Shown: piece by piece, positions 22,389-29,670 of the stretch
How positions within the stretch are numbered: position 1 is the first letter of the stretch
Layout of the letters: the number at the start of each line of letters is the position of its first letter
Source of the DNA: Clostridia bacterium
GTDB lineage: Bacteria > Bacillota > Clostridia > Oscillospirales > CAG-272
NCBI GenBank assembly: GCA_017961575.1
Contig: JAGCXA010000032.1
Coordinates: 1-49,943 of the forward strand
DNA: 49,943 nt
Direction: 5' to 3'
Notes under the pieces: generated by a model
What the model saw: the letters and a program-made list of their open reading frames with translations, nothing else
The model's database searches: none
Told to the model about the DNA's origin: nothing
Position numbers and translations under genes: made by a program

Positions 22389-25300
22389 TCATTCCGCGGG
22401 CGCGACGATGCTCCAGGTGAACGAGAAATCCAGAACGTACGCATAGGAGAGATAGATGACGTCGCTCGCGCCGTGGTCGTCGCCCGTCACCGAGATCACG
22501 AAAGCGTTTTCGCCCTCTCCGTAAACGTAGTCCTCGGTCAAAAGCCGCACGTAGGGTTGGGTCTCGTCGAATCCGTAGTTGCCGAAGGGATCGTTGACAA
22601 GATACACGAACCCGCCGAGCTCGTAGGCGCCGATCTCGTTCTGATTACTGTAGAAGCCGTGTCCGTCGGGGTTCCAATCGTTGCGTTCGACCTCGATCCC
22701 GTAGAACGTCATACGGTCCATTCCGACGGAGGACGAATAGTAGTGGTCCGGATCGTATTCGACCTCGTACGGGGCGTTTGCCCTCTCGCCGTCGATCAGG
22801 AGATAGAGATCGTCGAGCGTAATGATCTTCTTGGTGATCTCGTAGTCGGTCGTTCCGACGCCTTCCTGCGTGATCGGATTCGAGTTGTTATCCTCGCCGT
22901 AAACCCACCCGGTGGGCAGCGTGATGACGACGCCCTCGTATCCGTCGGCGTATTCCGACGCCGAAACGGTTGCCGTACGACGGTTTGCGCCGACGCCGCC
23001 GCCCTCAAAGCCGTCTCCGTATTGATCATAATACCAAACGAACAGTCCGGCGGGGACTCCGGTCACGGTCGGGTTGCCGGTACCGTACACGTAACTGCCC
23101 TCGTTGACAAAGCTCATACCCGACGCGTCGATCACGTTGTTCAGGATGGTCCATTCGACGCCGTCTCCGCCCGCTTCGTTGTACCAGAGGACGAGCGTGA
23201 AGTTCTCGTCCACGCCGTCCTTCAAGTGCACGGGAAGCACCGTCTTATACTTACCGATCGCGGAGGTGTTCGCCGCGATCTGCCAGTCGCCGTCGAAGAA
23301 GTAGGTGATCGGCGCGCCGAGTTCCGCGTAGTCGGCGAGGTCGAAAGCGTCCTCGGCGACGCCGTCGTAACGCCAGACCGTCCGATTGCCGTAATTGTCG
23401 AAATAGGTCGAGATGATCGCGGCGCAGGGAGCGCGCGTGACGGTCTTGTTTTCGCCGGTGTAGTAACTGTAATAACCGTCGTTGATCCATACGCCGAAGG
23501 TTCCCGAGAAGTTGGGATATACGGTCAGGGTGGCTTTTTCGATCTGCCAGGTCGTTTCAACGGAGGTCACTTCGTCGTTCCCCATCACGAAAACGTAGTT
23601 TCCGCCCTCGACCGACAGGGTCGCCACCGTCTTATAGTACCCGGCGTTCACGCTTCCGACCCCGATATAGTCGAACACGAACTCGCCGCGTTCGTTCGCC
23701 GTCACGGCGACGGTCTGGATGGGTTCCGCCCCGTACACGCCCTCGGTCGTACCGTAGTAGACCCGGTAGGTGACGGTCGGGTAAAGTCCCTCTTGGTTGA
23801 GGTAATCCGACGAGGCGGAAAGGTCCAGCGCCTTTCTCTGCGCACGTCCGTTGTAGACGAAGTTTCCTTCCCTGACGTCGAACCAGTTGCCCTCGACGTC
23901 GACGTTCTGGCGTCCCTGCCACGAGTAACCCCAGACCGCGACCGTCGCCGGCTTGACCGTGACGGTCAGGTCGATCTCGATCGGGTTATAGTTCTTGCTG
24001 GGCTGAAAAACGTAACGCAGCGTCCGGGTCCCGGCGACGAACGGCGCCTCGTCGTCGTAGGTCAGCGTGGAAACGGCGCCGTCGAACCAAACGCCCTGCT
24101 CCGTCAGGAGAGCGTGGGTCTCGGAGGTCAGAGTCAGCCACGCGCCGTCGTATTCGTAGGTTCCGCCGGGTCTGTATTCGGTCTCGGCGCAAAGGGTCGC
24201 GGAGGCGACGGCAGCCGGCATCGTAAAGTCGACGGGGTCGATCACGACGCGGAAGATGGCGGGGCCGGTGATCGGCGCGCCGTCCTCCCAACGGTAATTC
24301 TCCCGGACCGCCTTGGTTTCGTCAAGCGTGACGCTGACGGTGAAATACGTCTCGTTGACGTAGGTGGCGTACGAAACGCCCTCGGTCAGGAACAGTCCCG
24401 TGTCGTCCACGTTGGTCCTGACGTCGACGGGCTGCCCCTCGTTGTAGTCGAAATGGTAGTAGTCGACCCCTTCCACCGTGACCTTTCTTCCGTTCAGAAT
24501 GGTCGGGTACGCCAGGGGCTTCGGCGTGATGACCCATTGCGCCACCTCGACGACGACCTGATTGTCCCCGAAAACGTAGTTGTCCTGACACTCGGTCCTG
24601 ATGAGCGCCGTGCAGAGGTTGGTGTTGTCGCCCTGATTGGCTTCGGTCGCCTTGTTGGTCTCCAGGGCGCCGTTCGTGAGCGTGATCACGTCGTCGAAAC
24701 CGTGCAGATCGACCGGGAGCGTGATCTCCGAGCCGGTGTAGACGAAACTGGTCGTCCCGATCACAGTCGGGGTCGGAACCACTTTCTTGGCGACGTTCCA
24801 GCCGATATAAAGCTCGGTCATAAGACCCGTGGTCTCGTCGCCCCAGACGTAACCGTCCGCCGCCGTCAGGCAGAGCAGGTAGTCGCCGGCGTTGGTCGCC
24901 GTGCGGGTATAGTTCTCGCCGTCGGAAACCGTTACCTTGCCGTCGGCGATCAGGGTCGCGATCTTGTCTTCGTCTGCGCGATTCTCGTCGAGTTTCGCGA
25001 TGACGTCGATCTCCTCACCGCTATATACGAAGGAATAGACCGAATCGGTGTCGATCGCGGGGAGCGCGGCGCGGACGTCGACGACGTCGACCGTGATCGT
25101 CCCCGAATACTGCAAATACGAAACGACGATGGTGTACGTCCCCGCCGCCGCGTCGGTCGACAGCGAAGAGGCGTCGACCGTGAAGTCGGCGATCGGCTGC
25201 TTACTGCCGTCGGAATAGATCAGAGCGACCGAGAGGTCGCCGTTTACGACGGGCCGGATCTGTCCGACGCTCATCACGATCCGACCGCCCTGATAGACGA

Positions 25301-25475
25301 GGGGCGAGCCGTCCGCCACCGTTACCTCGATCCCGGTCACGCTCGGCGCGGCGGTTTGCCCGCCGTCGTCGACCGGTCCGCCGAGACTGCACGCCGTCAC
25401 GAGAAAGACGAGCGCGACGATGAGGAGCACACCCGAAAAGAGCGATAATGCGCGTTTAAAATTGACTTTCAACAT
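22389..25475 (-). CDS. Large surface lipoprotein with repeated beta domains (MBG-like)
   Basis: A 1028-residue lipoprotein. The signal peptide ends LVFLVTAC, placing the lipidated Cys at residue 29, followed by a Gly/Asp linker. The first domain (about 45-135) is bacterial Ig-like (VTGIEVTVADGSPLVYQGG, ending GTITVDVVDV). The rest is a chain of diverged modules that each open with a strand like YSFVYSGEEIDVI, SFVYTGSEITLPV or FVYNGRAQRKALDL, and often contain an aromatic-G-D turn (YVWGDE, YVFGDN, WVYGED, YVYGEG). This pattern fits MBG/YDG-type adhesin or envelope repeats. No enzyme motif was seen. A role in adhesion or surface display is inferred. It is a single-gene transcript with consensus promoter and CAAAGGAGAATGAC before the ATG. 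Confidence 0.8.
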   Translation of the reverse strand: MLKVNFKRALSLFSGVLLIVALVFLVTACSLGGPVDDGGQTAAPSVTGIEVTVADGSPLVYQGGRIVMSVGQIRPVVNGDLSVALIYSDGSKQPIADFTVDASSLSTDAAAGTYTIVVSYLQYSGTITVDVVDVRAALPAIDTDSVYSFVYSGEEIDVIAKLDENRADEDKIATLIADGKVTVSDGENYTRTATNAGDYLLCLTAADGYVWGDETTGLMTELYIGWNVAKKVVPTPTVIGTTSFVYTGSEITLPVDLHGFDDVITLTNGALETNKATEANQGDNTNLCTALIRTECQDNYVFGDNQVVVEVAQWVITPKPLAYPTILNGRKVTVEGVDYYHFDYNEGQPVDVRTNVDDTGLFLTEGVSYATYVNETYFTVSVTLDETKAVRENYRWEDGAPITGPAIFRVVIDPVDFTMPAAVASATLCAETEYRPGGTYEYDGAWLTLTSETHALLTEQGVWFDGAVSTLTYDDEAPFVAGTRTLRYVFQPSKNYNPIEIDLTVTVKPATVAVWGYSWQGRQNVDVEGNWFDVREGNFVYNGRAQRKALDLSASSDYLNQEGLYPTVTYRVYYGTTEGVYGAEPIQTVAVTANERGEFVFDYIGVGSVNAGYYKTVATLSVEGGNYVFVMGNDEVTSVETTWQIEKATLTVYPNFSGTFGVWINDGYYSYYTGENKTVTRAPCAAIISTYFDNYGNRTVWRYDGVAEDAFDLADYAELGAPITYFFDGDWQIAANTSAIGKYKTVLPVHLKDGVDENFTLVLWYNEAGGDGVEWTILNNVIDASGMSFVNEGSYVYGTGNPTVTGVPAGLFVWYYDQYGDGFEGGGVGANRRTATVSASEYADGYEGVVITLPTGWVYGEDNNSNPITQEGVGTTDYEITKKIITLDDLYLLIDGERANAPYEVEYDPDHYYSSSVGMDRMTFYGIEVERNDWNPDGHGFYSNQNEIGAYELGGFVYLVNDPFGNYGFDETQPYVRLLTEDYVYGEGENAFVISVTGDDHGASDVIYLSYAYVLDFSFTWSIVAPAE

Positions 25476-25527
25476 GTCATTCTCCTTTGTTCAGACGGGG
25501 GACGCCCTATGTATCCCCTACACCTTA

Positions 25528-25556
25528 ATTATACGAAAAAAGTGACCGAAAGTCAA
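25528..25556 (-). promoter_or_regulatory. SigA promoter of the surface lipoprotein gene
   Basis: TTGACT, 17 bases, TATAAT on the minus strand, 53 bases before the ATG at 25475. Confidence 0.82.
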
Positions 25557-25609
25557 GGTTTTCCGCACTTTTTTGCCTTTTCCGAATTCTGGCAGTTTTT
25601 CTATCACTC

Positions 25610-25638
25610 TTGCATTTTTATGCGAAGTGTGCTATAAT
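25610..25638 (+). promoter_or_regulatory. SigA promoter of the DUF6472 gene
   Basis: TTGCAT, 17 bases, TATAAT, 52 bases before the ATG at 25691. Confidence 0.78.
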
Positions 25639-25690
25639 GGAATCGGAAAGGGCACGAAGGGCGCGCCCTGCAACCGGGAAGGAGGAAACT

Positions 25691-25903
25691 ATGGCGAACG
25701 ACAAGAACAAGAAAAAGAGACTGCCGGTCAACTCCCGCTGCGAGGATTGCGAGTTCTACCGCTACGACGAATGGGAAGACGCCTACGTTTGCGACCAACG
25801 GCTGGACGAGGACGAGATGGCGGAGTTCCTCGCGAGGCGGACGGGGACTTGCCCGTACTACCGCTATTACAACGAATACAAATCGGTGCAGACGCAGATC
25901 TGA
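25691..25903 (+). CDS. DUF6472 family small cysteine-containing protein
   Basis: A 70-residue protein with a basic N-terminus (MANDKNKKKRLP) and four cysteines arranged as SRCEDCEFYRYDEWEDAYVC and TGTCPYYRYYNEYK. This is the DUF6472 family signature, common in Clostridia and of unknown role; the cysteines probably bind zinc. The ATG follows GGAAGGAGGAAACT, an excellent ribosome binding site. The gene has its own promoter and terminator and is divergent from the surface lipoprotein gene, so it is an independent unit. Confidence 0.85.
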   Translation: MANDKNKKKRLPVNSRCEDCEFYRYDEWEDAYVCDQRLDEDEMAEFLARRTGTCPYYRYYNEYKSVQTQI

Positions 25904-25921
25904 CCGTCGGACAAACGACGC

Positions 25922-25966
25922 GAAGACCGTCCGGGGAAAACCCGGACGGTCTTCATTTTTGTTTTT
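25922..25966 (+). terminator. Intrinsic terminator of the DUF6472 gene
   Basis: A 14-bp perfect stem (GAAGACCGTCCGGG and complement, loop GAAAA) followed by ATTTTTGTTTTT. It may also stop convergent read-through from cotJC. Confidence 0.9.
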
Positions 25967-25974
25967 GCGGGGAC

Positions 25975-26586
25975 TTACGCTCTTTTCGCCGGTTTGTCGA
26001 ACGCGGGATTGCAGGCGTAGAAGTTTTTGGAATCCATCCTGTCCTGCGCGACGCGGAGCGCGTCGCCGAAGCGCTGGAAGTGGACGATCTCGCGCTGACG
26101 GAGGAATTTCAGGGGTTCGCGGACGTCGGGATCGTCGATCAGACGAAGCAGGTTGTCGTAGGTGACCCGCGCCTTCTGCTCGGCGGCGAGGTCCTCGGTC
26201 AGATCGGCGAAAACGTCGCCCTTCACCCCGATATACTTGGCGTCGAAGGGCACGCCCGCCGCCGCCTGCGGATAGACGCCGACGGTATGATCGACGAAAT
26301 ATTTGTCAAATCCCGCCTCCTTGATCTGTTCGGGGGTCAGGTTGCGGGTGAGTTGGTGCAGCATGGTCGAGATCATCTCGACGTGCGCGAGTTCCTCGGT
26401 GCCGACGTCGGTCAGAATCCCGACGACCTCCTGATACGGCATCGAAAAACGCTGGGAGAGATAGCGGGTCGAGGCGGCGAGTTCCCCGTCGGGTCCGCCG
26501 AGCTGACTTACGATGATCCCGGCGTAGAGCGGATTCGGACGCTCGATTTTGATCGGGAACTGCAATTTCTTTTCATAGATCCACAT
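25975..26586 (-). CDS. cotJC: Spore coat protein CotJC (manganese-catalase family)
   Basis: A 203-residue ferritin-like protein of the manganese-catalase family, which in spore formers is the coat protein CotJC. The four-helix bundle carries GTEELAHVEMISTMLHQL (Glu and His metal ligands) and FADLTEDLAAEQKARVTYDNLLRL. KFLRQREIVHFQRFGDAL is the second Glu..His pair. It begins MWIYEKKLQFPIKIERPNPLYA, the standard CotJC start, and ends with the short tail AFDKPAKRA. It is the last gene of cotJA-cotJB-cotJC and starts 14 bases after cotJB. In Bacillus subtilis the operon is expressed in the mother cell under SigE. A peroxide-detoxifying role in the coat is plausible. Confidence 0.95.
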   Translation of the reverse strand: MWIYEKKLQFPIKIERPNPLYAGIIVSQLGGPDGELAASTRYLSQRFSMPYQEVVGILTDVGTEELAHVEMISTMLHQLTRNLTPEQIKEAGFDKYFVDHTVGVYPQAAAGVPFDAKYIGVKGDVFADLTEDLAAEQKARVTYDNLLRLIDDPDVREPLKFLRQREIVHFQRFGDALRVAQDRMDSKNFYACNPAFDKPAKRA

Positions 26587-26600
26587 TGTGCGTCGCCTCC

Positions 26601-26927
26601 TTACTCTTCCCCGCCGCAGGACGGCGCGAACGAAATATCGCCCCCGTCGGGGAATCCGTATTCCCACGGCCACGGCGTTCTGACCCAGCGCCATTCGGCG
26701 TCGTCCCCCGACGCGCCGGGCGTGATCGGGGCGTAGGTCCTCTCGTACTCCTCTTTCAGAAGGTCGTATTCCCCCTTCGTCTCGGCGTAATAGGCGAGCG
26801 CCCGGCGATTGGCGGGATGTCCGTCGAGGAAGAGTTCGGTCTCTTTCATAGCGAACGAAAGTTCCTGCAAGCGGAGCATCATCTCCTCCTGCCGGCTGAC
26901 GTTCCCGTTCGAGTAATGCCGTCTCAC
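26601..26927 (-). CDS. cotJB: Spore coat protein CotJB
   Basis: A 108-residue protein. The family core is MLRLQELSFAMKETELFLDGHPANRRALAYYAETKGEYDLLKEEYERTYAP, matching the two-helix CotJB pattern, followed by a WRWVRTPWPWEYG segment also typical of CotJB. The GTG start at 26927 has GGGAGGTGA six bases upstream and overlaps the cotJA stop (GTGA), which indicates translational coupling. An internal ATG near residue 16, preceded by AGGAGG, would give the more usual length and may also be used. It assembles with CotJA and CotJC in the spore coat. Confidence 0.9.
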   Translation of the reverse strand: MRRHYSNGNVSRQEEMMLRLQELSFAMKETELFLDGHPANRRALAYYAETKGEYDLLKEEYERTYAPITPGASGDDAEWRWVRTPWPWEYGFPDGGDISFAPSCGGEE

Positions 26928-27235
26928 GCGCAGTCACCTCCCCCGTCGACGCAGACCCCGGTCAGGGGCTTGTCGAGTTCCCGGAACAGCGTGCCGCGAT
27001 CGAGCGCCTCGGCGGGCGAATAGGCGTCCCGCCAATACTGCCGGGGCGAGTAGACCATCGCGAGCGACTCCCGCGCCGTCCCGCCGTCGGAATAGCATCC
27101 GCCGCCGTTTCCGTTGCCGCCGTTTCGCTCCGTCTCGGACGGGGATTCCGTCCCGGACGGCGCGCCCCCTTCGGGCAAGACCGTCTCCGCAGGGGAAACC
27201 GCCTGCCCGTTCTTCTTTTTTTCAAACATGTACAT
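26924..27235 (-). CDS. cotJA: Spore coat-associated protein CotJA
   Basis: A 103-residue protein. The conserved part is the C-terminal half, LAMVYSPRQYWRDAYSPAEALDRGTLFRELDKPLTGV, the CotJA signature. The N-terminal half is a low-complexity, Gly/Asn/Ser/Glu-rich extension (PSETERNGGNGNGGGCYSDGG), longer than in Bacillus. CotJA is needed for CotJC incorporation into the coat. ATG at 27235 is preceded by AAGGAAACGG; a second ATG lies two codons downstream. I did not find a convincing SigE promoter in the short gap before the structured RNA. Confidence 0.88.
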   Translation of the reverse strand: MYMFEKKKNGQAVSPAETVLPEGGAPSGTESPSETERNGGNGNGGGCYSDGGTARESLAMVYSPRQYWRDAYSPAEALDRGTLFRELDKPLTGVCVDGGGDCA

Positions 27236-27320
27236 TTGCTTCCGTTTCCTTTCTTTTGAGGGCAAACCGCCCCTTTTTAAGTCTATGAAAGAAATGAACG
27301 GAGCGTGCGAAGGTGCGAAC

Positions 27321-27625
27321 GCGCCCCGCGCGGCAATGATTGGTAACATCCATACGACCTAACCGCGCCAGCTACTGCCGCCAGACGGGCGGAGGCAGAT
27401 GCAGAATCCCCGTTCTCGCTCCAAAGGCGTATCTACATACGCCGAGAGGGCGAGAACGGGGATAGGAAAACAAATTGAACAAAAAGAAGAAAACCGTCCC
27501 GAAGGACGGTTTTCAACATTAAATGCGTTTTGCTGTGAGAGGGTTACGCGCAGGGGTGGAAAGCATCAACGGACCAAGAGTCTAATCCTTTGTTTTCCGA
27601 TCTGCGCTGAAATCCGCCCGTCGTT
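27321..27625 (+). ncRNA. Structured non-coding RNA, copy B (raiA-like candidate)
   Basis: Homologue of the RNA at 1813-2114, with the same order of conserved blocks and the same helices built from different bases. The arms 27407-27419 and 27450-27462 form a 13-bp helix (copy A has a different 11-bp helix). It encloses GGCGTAT/ATACGCC. AAAACCGTCC (27490) pairs with GGACGGTTTT (27504). GCGCAG (27548) pairs with CTGCGC (27602); copy A has an A-U pair where this has G-C. CTGCC near 27375 pairs with GGCAG near 27394. It lies between cotJA (divergent) and the last permease gene, whose stop codon it touches in antisense. No clear terminator follows, so the 3' end may be set otherwise. Strand is inferred from copy A. 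Confidence 0.78.
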
Positions 27626-28691
27626 ATCCGACGATGCCGGAGCGTTCGATCCCCTGCACCAGATACCGCTGGCAGAACAGGAAGACGATCACCAACGGGA
27701 AAATAACCATCAACCCGCCGGCGTTCTTGATCGCCTCGAGGTACGGACCTTTGATCGCCTGGCTCGTCACTTCCAGAGTAGGCGGCGCAGATTTCAGAAG
27801 GTCGGGCATCAGCCCGACGCCGCCGCTCGAGGACGAGAAGAACAGGTTGGTGTAGAAGCTGTCCGTCCATTGCCACGAGAAGGCGAACAGGAAGATGGTG
27901 ATCATCATCGGGATCGAGAGCGGGAGGATGATCTGGAAGAAGGTGCGGAAGGTTCCCGAACCGTCGACGTACGCCGACTCTTCAAGTTCGTCCGGCACGC
28001 CGTGGAAGAACTGACGCATCATAAAGATGTAGAGTCCGTTCTTGAAGGCAAGCCCCGTCGCCGACAGAATCGCGAACGGCCAGAAGGTGTTGGACATCCG
28101 GATCGTGTGACCCGAGATCAACTCGAAGAGACCGGGCAGGTTGGTCGCCTTGATCGAGAAGAGGTCGAATTCGAGGAAGTGCTGGAAGAGCGAGAGCGAC
28201 AGCGTCCGGTGCGGGATCGCCATCGTGACGATGACGAGGATCAGGATCAGCTTGTTCCCCTTGAAGCGGAACTTCGCCAGACCGTAACCGATCATACAGG
28301 TCACGAAGGTTTGCAGCCCTGCGGTCAGAACCGAAAGGATCAGCGTGTTCCGCAGGATCCGGAGATAGTGCCAATGCTGCGCCAGTTTCACGTAGATGTT
28401 GAACGAGACCCTGGTCGGGATCATGTTGACCTGCGTGTTACTGAAATCCGAGAGCGGCCAGATCGAGGTCAGCATCTTGTTCAGGAAGGGATACAGGATG
28501 ACGAAACTGATACCGACCATCAGGATGAAGCGGAAGAGGTACCAGACGCGGTCGATCCAGAAGGACGACGAGGTCAGGCGCATCACCAGCCGCTGTCTGA
28601 ACGGGATCTTCCCTTCAAAATTCATTTTGACGCCGCGCTTCGTGATGACGGCGGTAGGAGCGGGATTCTGATTGATGTTTTGATTATCCAT
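27624..28691 (-). CDS. Carbohydrate ABC transporter permease (MalG/LplC-like)
   Basis: A 355-residue inner-membrane permease. About 75 residues of cytoplasmic N-terminus (PAPTAVITKRGVKMNFEG) precede six membrane helices. The EAA loop that contacts the ATPase is PDELEESAYVDGSGTFRTFFQIILPLSIPM, typical of MalG-type sugar permeases (family CUT1). The ATG at 28691 is preferred over one two codons upstream because GAGGAGGGG would abut the latter. It is the last of seven genes in the operon and pairs with the permease at 28705-29655 (gap 13 bases). No ATPase gene is present; CUT1 systems in Firmicutes often share an MsmX-type ATPase encoded elsewhere. Its stop codon is antisense to the end of structured RNA copy B. 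Confidence 0.92.
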   Translation of the reverse strand: MDNQNINQNPAPTAVITKRGVKMNFEGKIPFRQRLVMRLTSSSFWIDRVWYLFRFILMVGISFVILYPFLNKMLTSIWPLSDFSNTQVNMIPTRVSFNIYVKLAQHWHYLRILRNTLILSVLTAGLQTFVTCMIGYGLAKFRFKGNKLILILVIVTMAIPHRTLSLSLFQHFLEFDLFSIKATNLPGLFELISGHTIRMSNTFWPFAILSATGLAFKNGLYIFMMRQFFHGVPDELEESAYVDGSGTFRTFFQIILPLSIPMMITIFLFAFSWQWTDSFYTNLFFSSSSGGVGLMPDLLKSAPPTLEVTSQAIKGPYLEAIKNAGGLMVIFPLVIVFLFCQRYLVQGIERSGIVG

Positions 28692-28704
28692 TTTCATCCC
28701 CTCC

Positions 28705-29655
28705 TCAATCGCGCCTTTGATAGAAGACGTACGCCGATACGATCCCGGCAAACGCCGCGACGATCGCGAAGACTATCAGGAAGTAGACCCAGTACTCCGC
28801 CGTCGCAAGACTCTTCTGAGTCGGATAGACGTCGTCCGCTATGTACTGCATAACCACGTTGTTTTGCCGGGTGAAGCTGTCGATGATGGTGTAGATGCCG
28901 TTCACCAGGATCATCGGGCTGATCATCGGGAAGGTGATCTTCCAGAAGGTTTCCCAAGCCGACGCGCCGTCGATCCGCGCCGCCTCGTAAATGGCGGGGC
29001 TGATCGATTGCAGACCGGCAAGGAAGATCAGCATCTGAACGCCGGAATAGTTGATGATGCTGTAAACGTTGTTGACCAATTTGACGATGAATACCACGAG
29101 TTCTCTTCCCACCGCCATCGTCGAGAAGAGCGTCTGCACGTCCATCACCGAGATAAACTCGTCGGCGGCGCTCTCTCCCGATCCGTCGTCGATGTCCTCC
29201 CCCGACAACTTGCTTGCCGTAAGAGTTTCAAGCAGACCGGTCGAGAGAATGACGGGGACGAAGAAGATCGCGCGGAAGACGGCGCGCCCGAGCATCTTCT
29301 GATTCAGGATGACCGCGACGAAAAGCGAGAAGATAACGACCGCGGGAACCTCCCAGAGCAGCTGCAGAACGCCGTCCAGAAGTTTCTTCAGGAAATCATC
29401 ATCGTCGAATAACTTTTTGTAGTACTCGAGACCGTGCTGGACCACCACCGTGTAGGACTCGCCCTCAGAGTTGGTTTTGATGTCGATCGACATAAAACTG
29501 AAACTGATCGAGTCGATGATGATCGGGAGATAGATCAGGAGGAAACCGATCACGAAAGGCAGCACGAAGAGCCAGCCCTTGCGCGCCTTCCGCTCGGCGA
29601 GTGAAGCCTTGCCGAGACGCGGAAGTTTCAGTTTTGCGTTTTGCGTATTCGTCAT
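28705..29655 (-). CDS. Sugar ABC transporter permease (MalF/LplB-like)
   Basis: A 316-residue CUT1-type permease, six membrane helices starting at GWLFVLPFVIGFLLIYLPII. The EAA loop is ISPAIYEAARIDGASAWETFWKITFPMISPM. The extracytoplasmic loop after helix 1 (about residues 55-85) and an acidic loop around SKLSGEDIDDGSGESAADEF are longer than usual. The start is at 29655 because AAAGGAGAG is correctly spaced there; a GTG three codons upstream lies too close. It forms a heterodimer with the product of 27624-28691. It follows the DUF5696 gene by 15 bases. Confidence 0.92.
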   Translation of the reverse strand: MTNTQNAKLKLPRLGKASLAERKARKGWLFVLPFVIGFLLIYLPIIIDSISFSFMSIDIKTNSEGESYTVVVQHGLEYYKKLFDDDDFLKKLLDGVLQLLWEVPAVVIFSLFVAVILNQKMLGRAVFRAIFFVPVILSTGLLETLTASKLSGEDIDDGSGESAADEFISVMDVQTLFSTMAVGRELVVFIVKLVNNVYSIINYSGVQMLIFLAGLQSISPAIYEAARIDGASAWETFWKITFPMISPMILVNGIYTIIDSFTRQNNVVMQYIADDVYPTQKSLATAEYWVYFLIVFAIVAAFAGIVSAYVFYQRRD

Positions 29656-29670
29656 ATTCTTCACTCTCCT

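Noticed and set aside
22473..25448. Tandem DNA repeats in the lipoprotein gene
   Set aside because: Repeats are visible only at protein level and are strongly diverged; no direct DNA repeat was found.
1813..27625. Two RNA copies as a mobile element
   Set aside because: No transposase, terminal inverted repeats or target duplications; differences are concentrated as compensatory changes in helices, showing old divergence.
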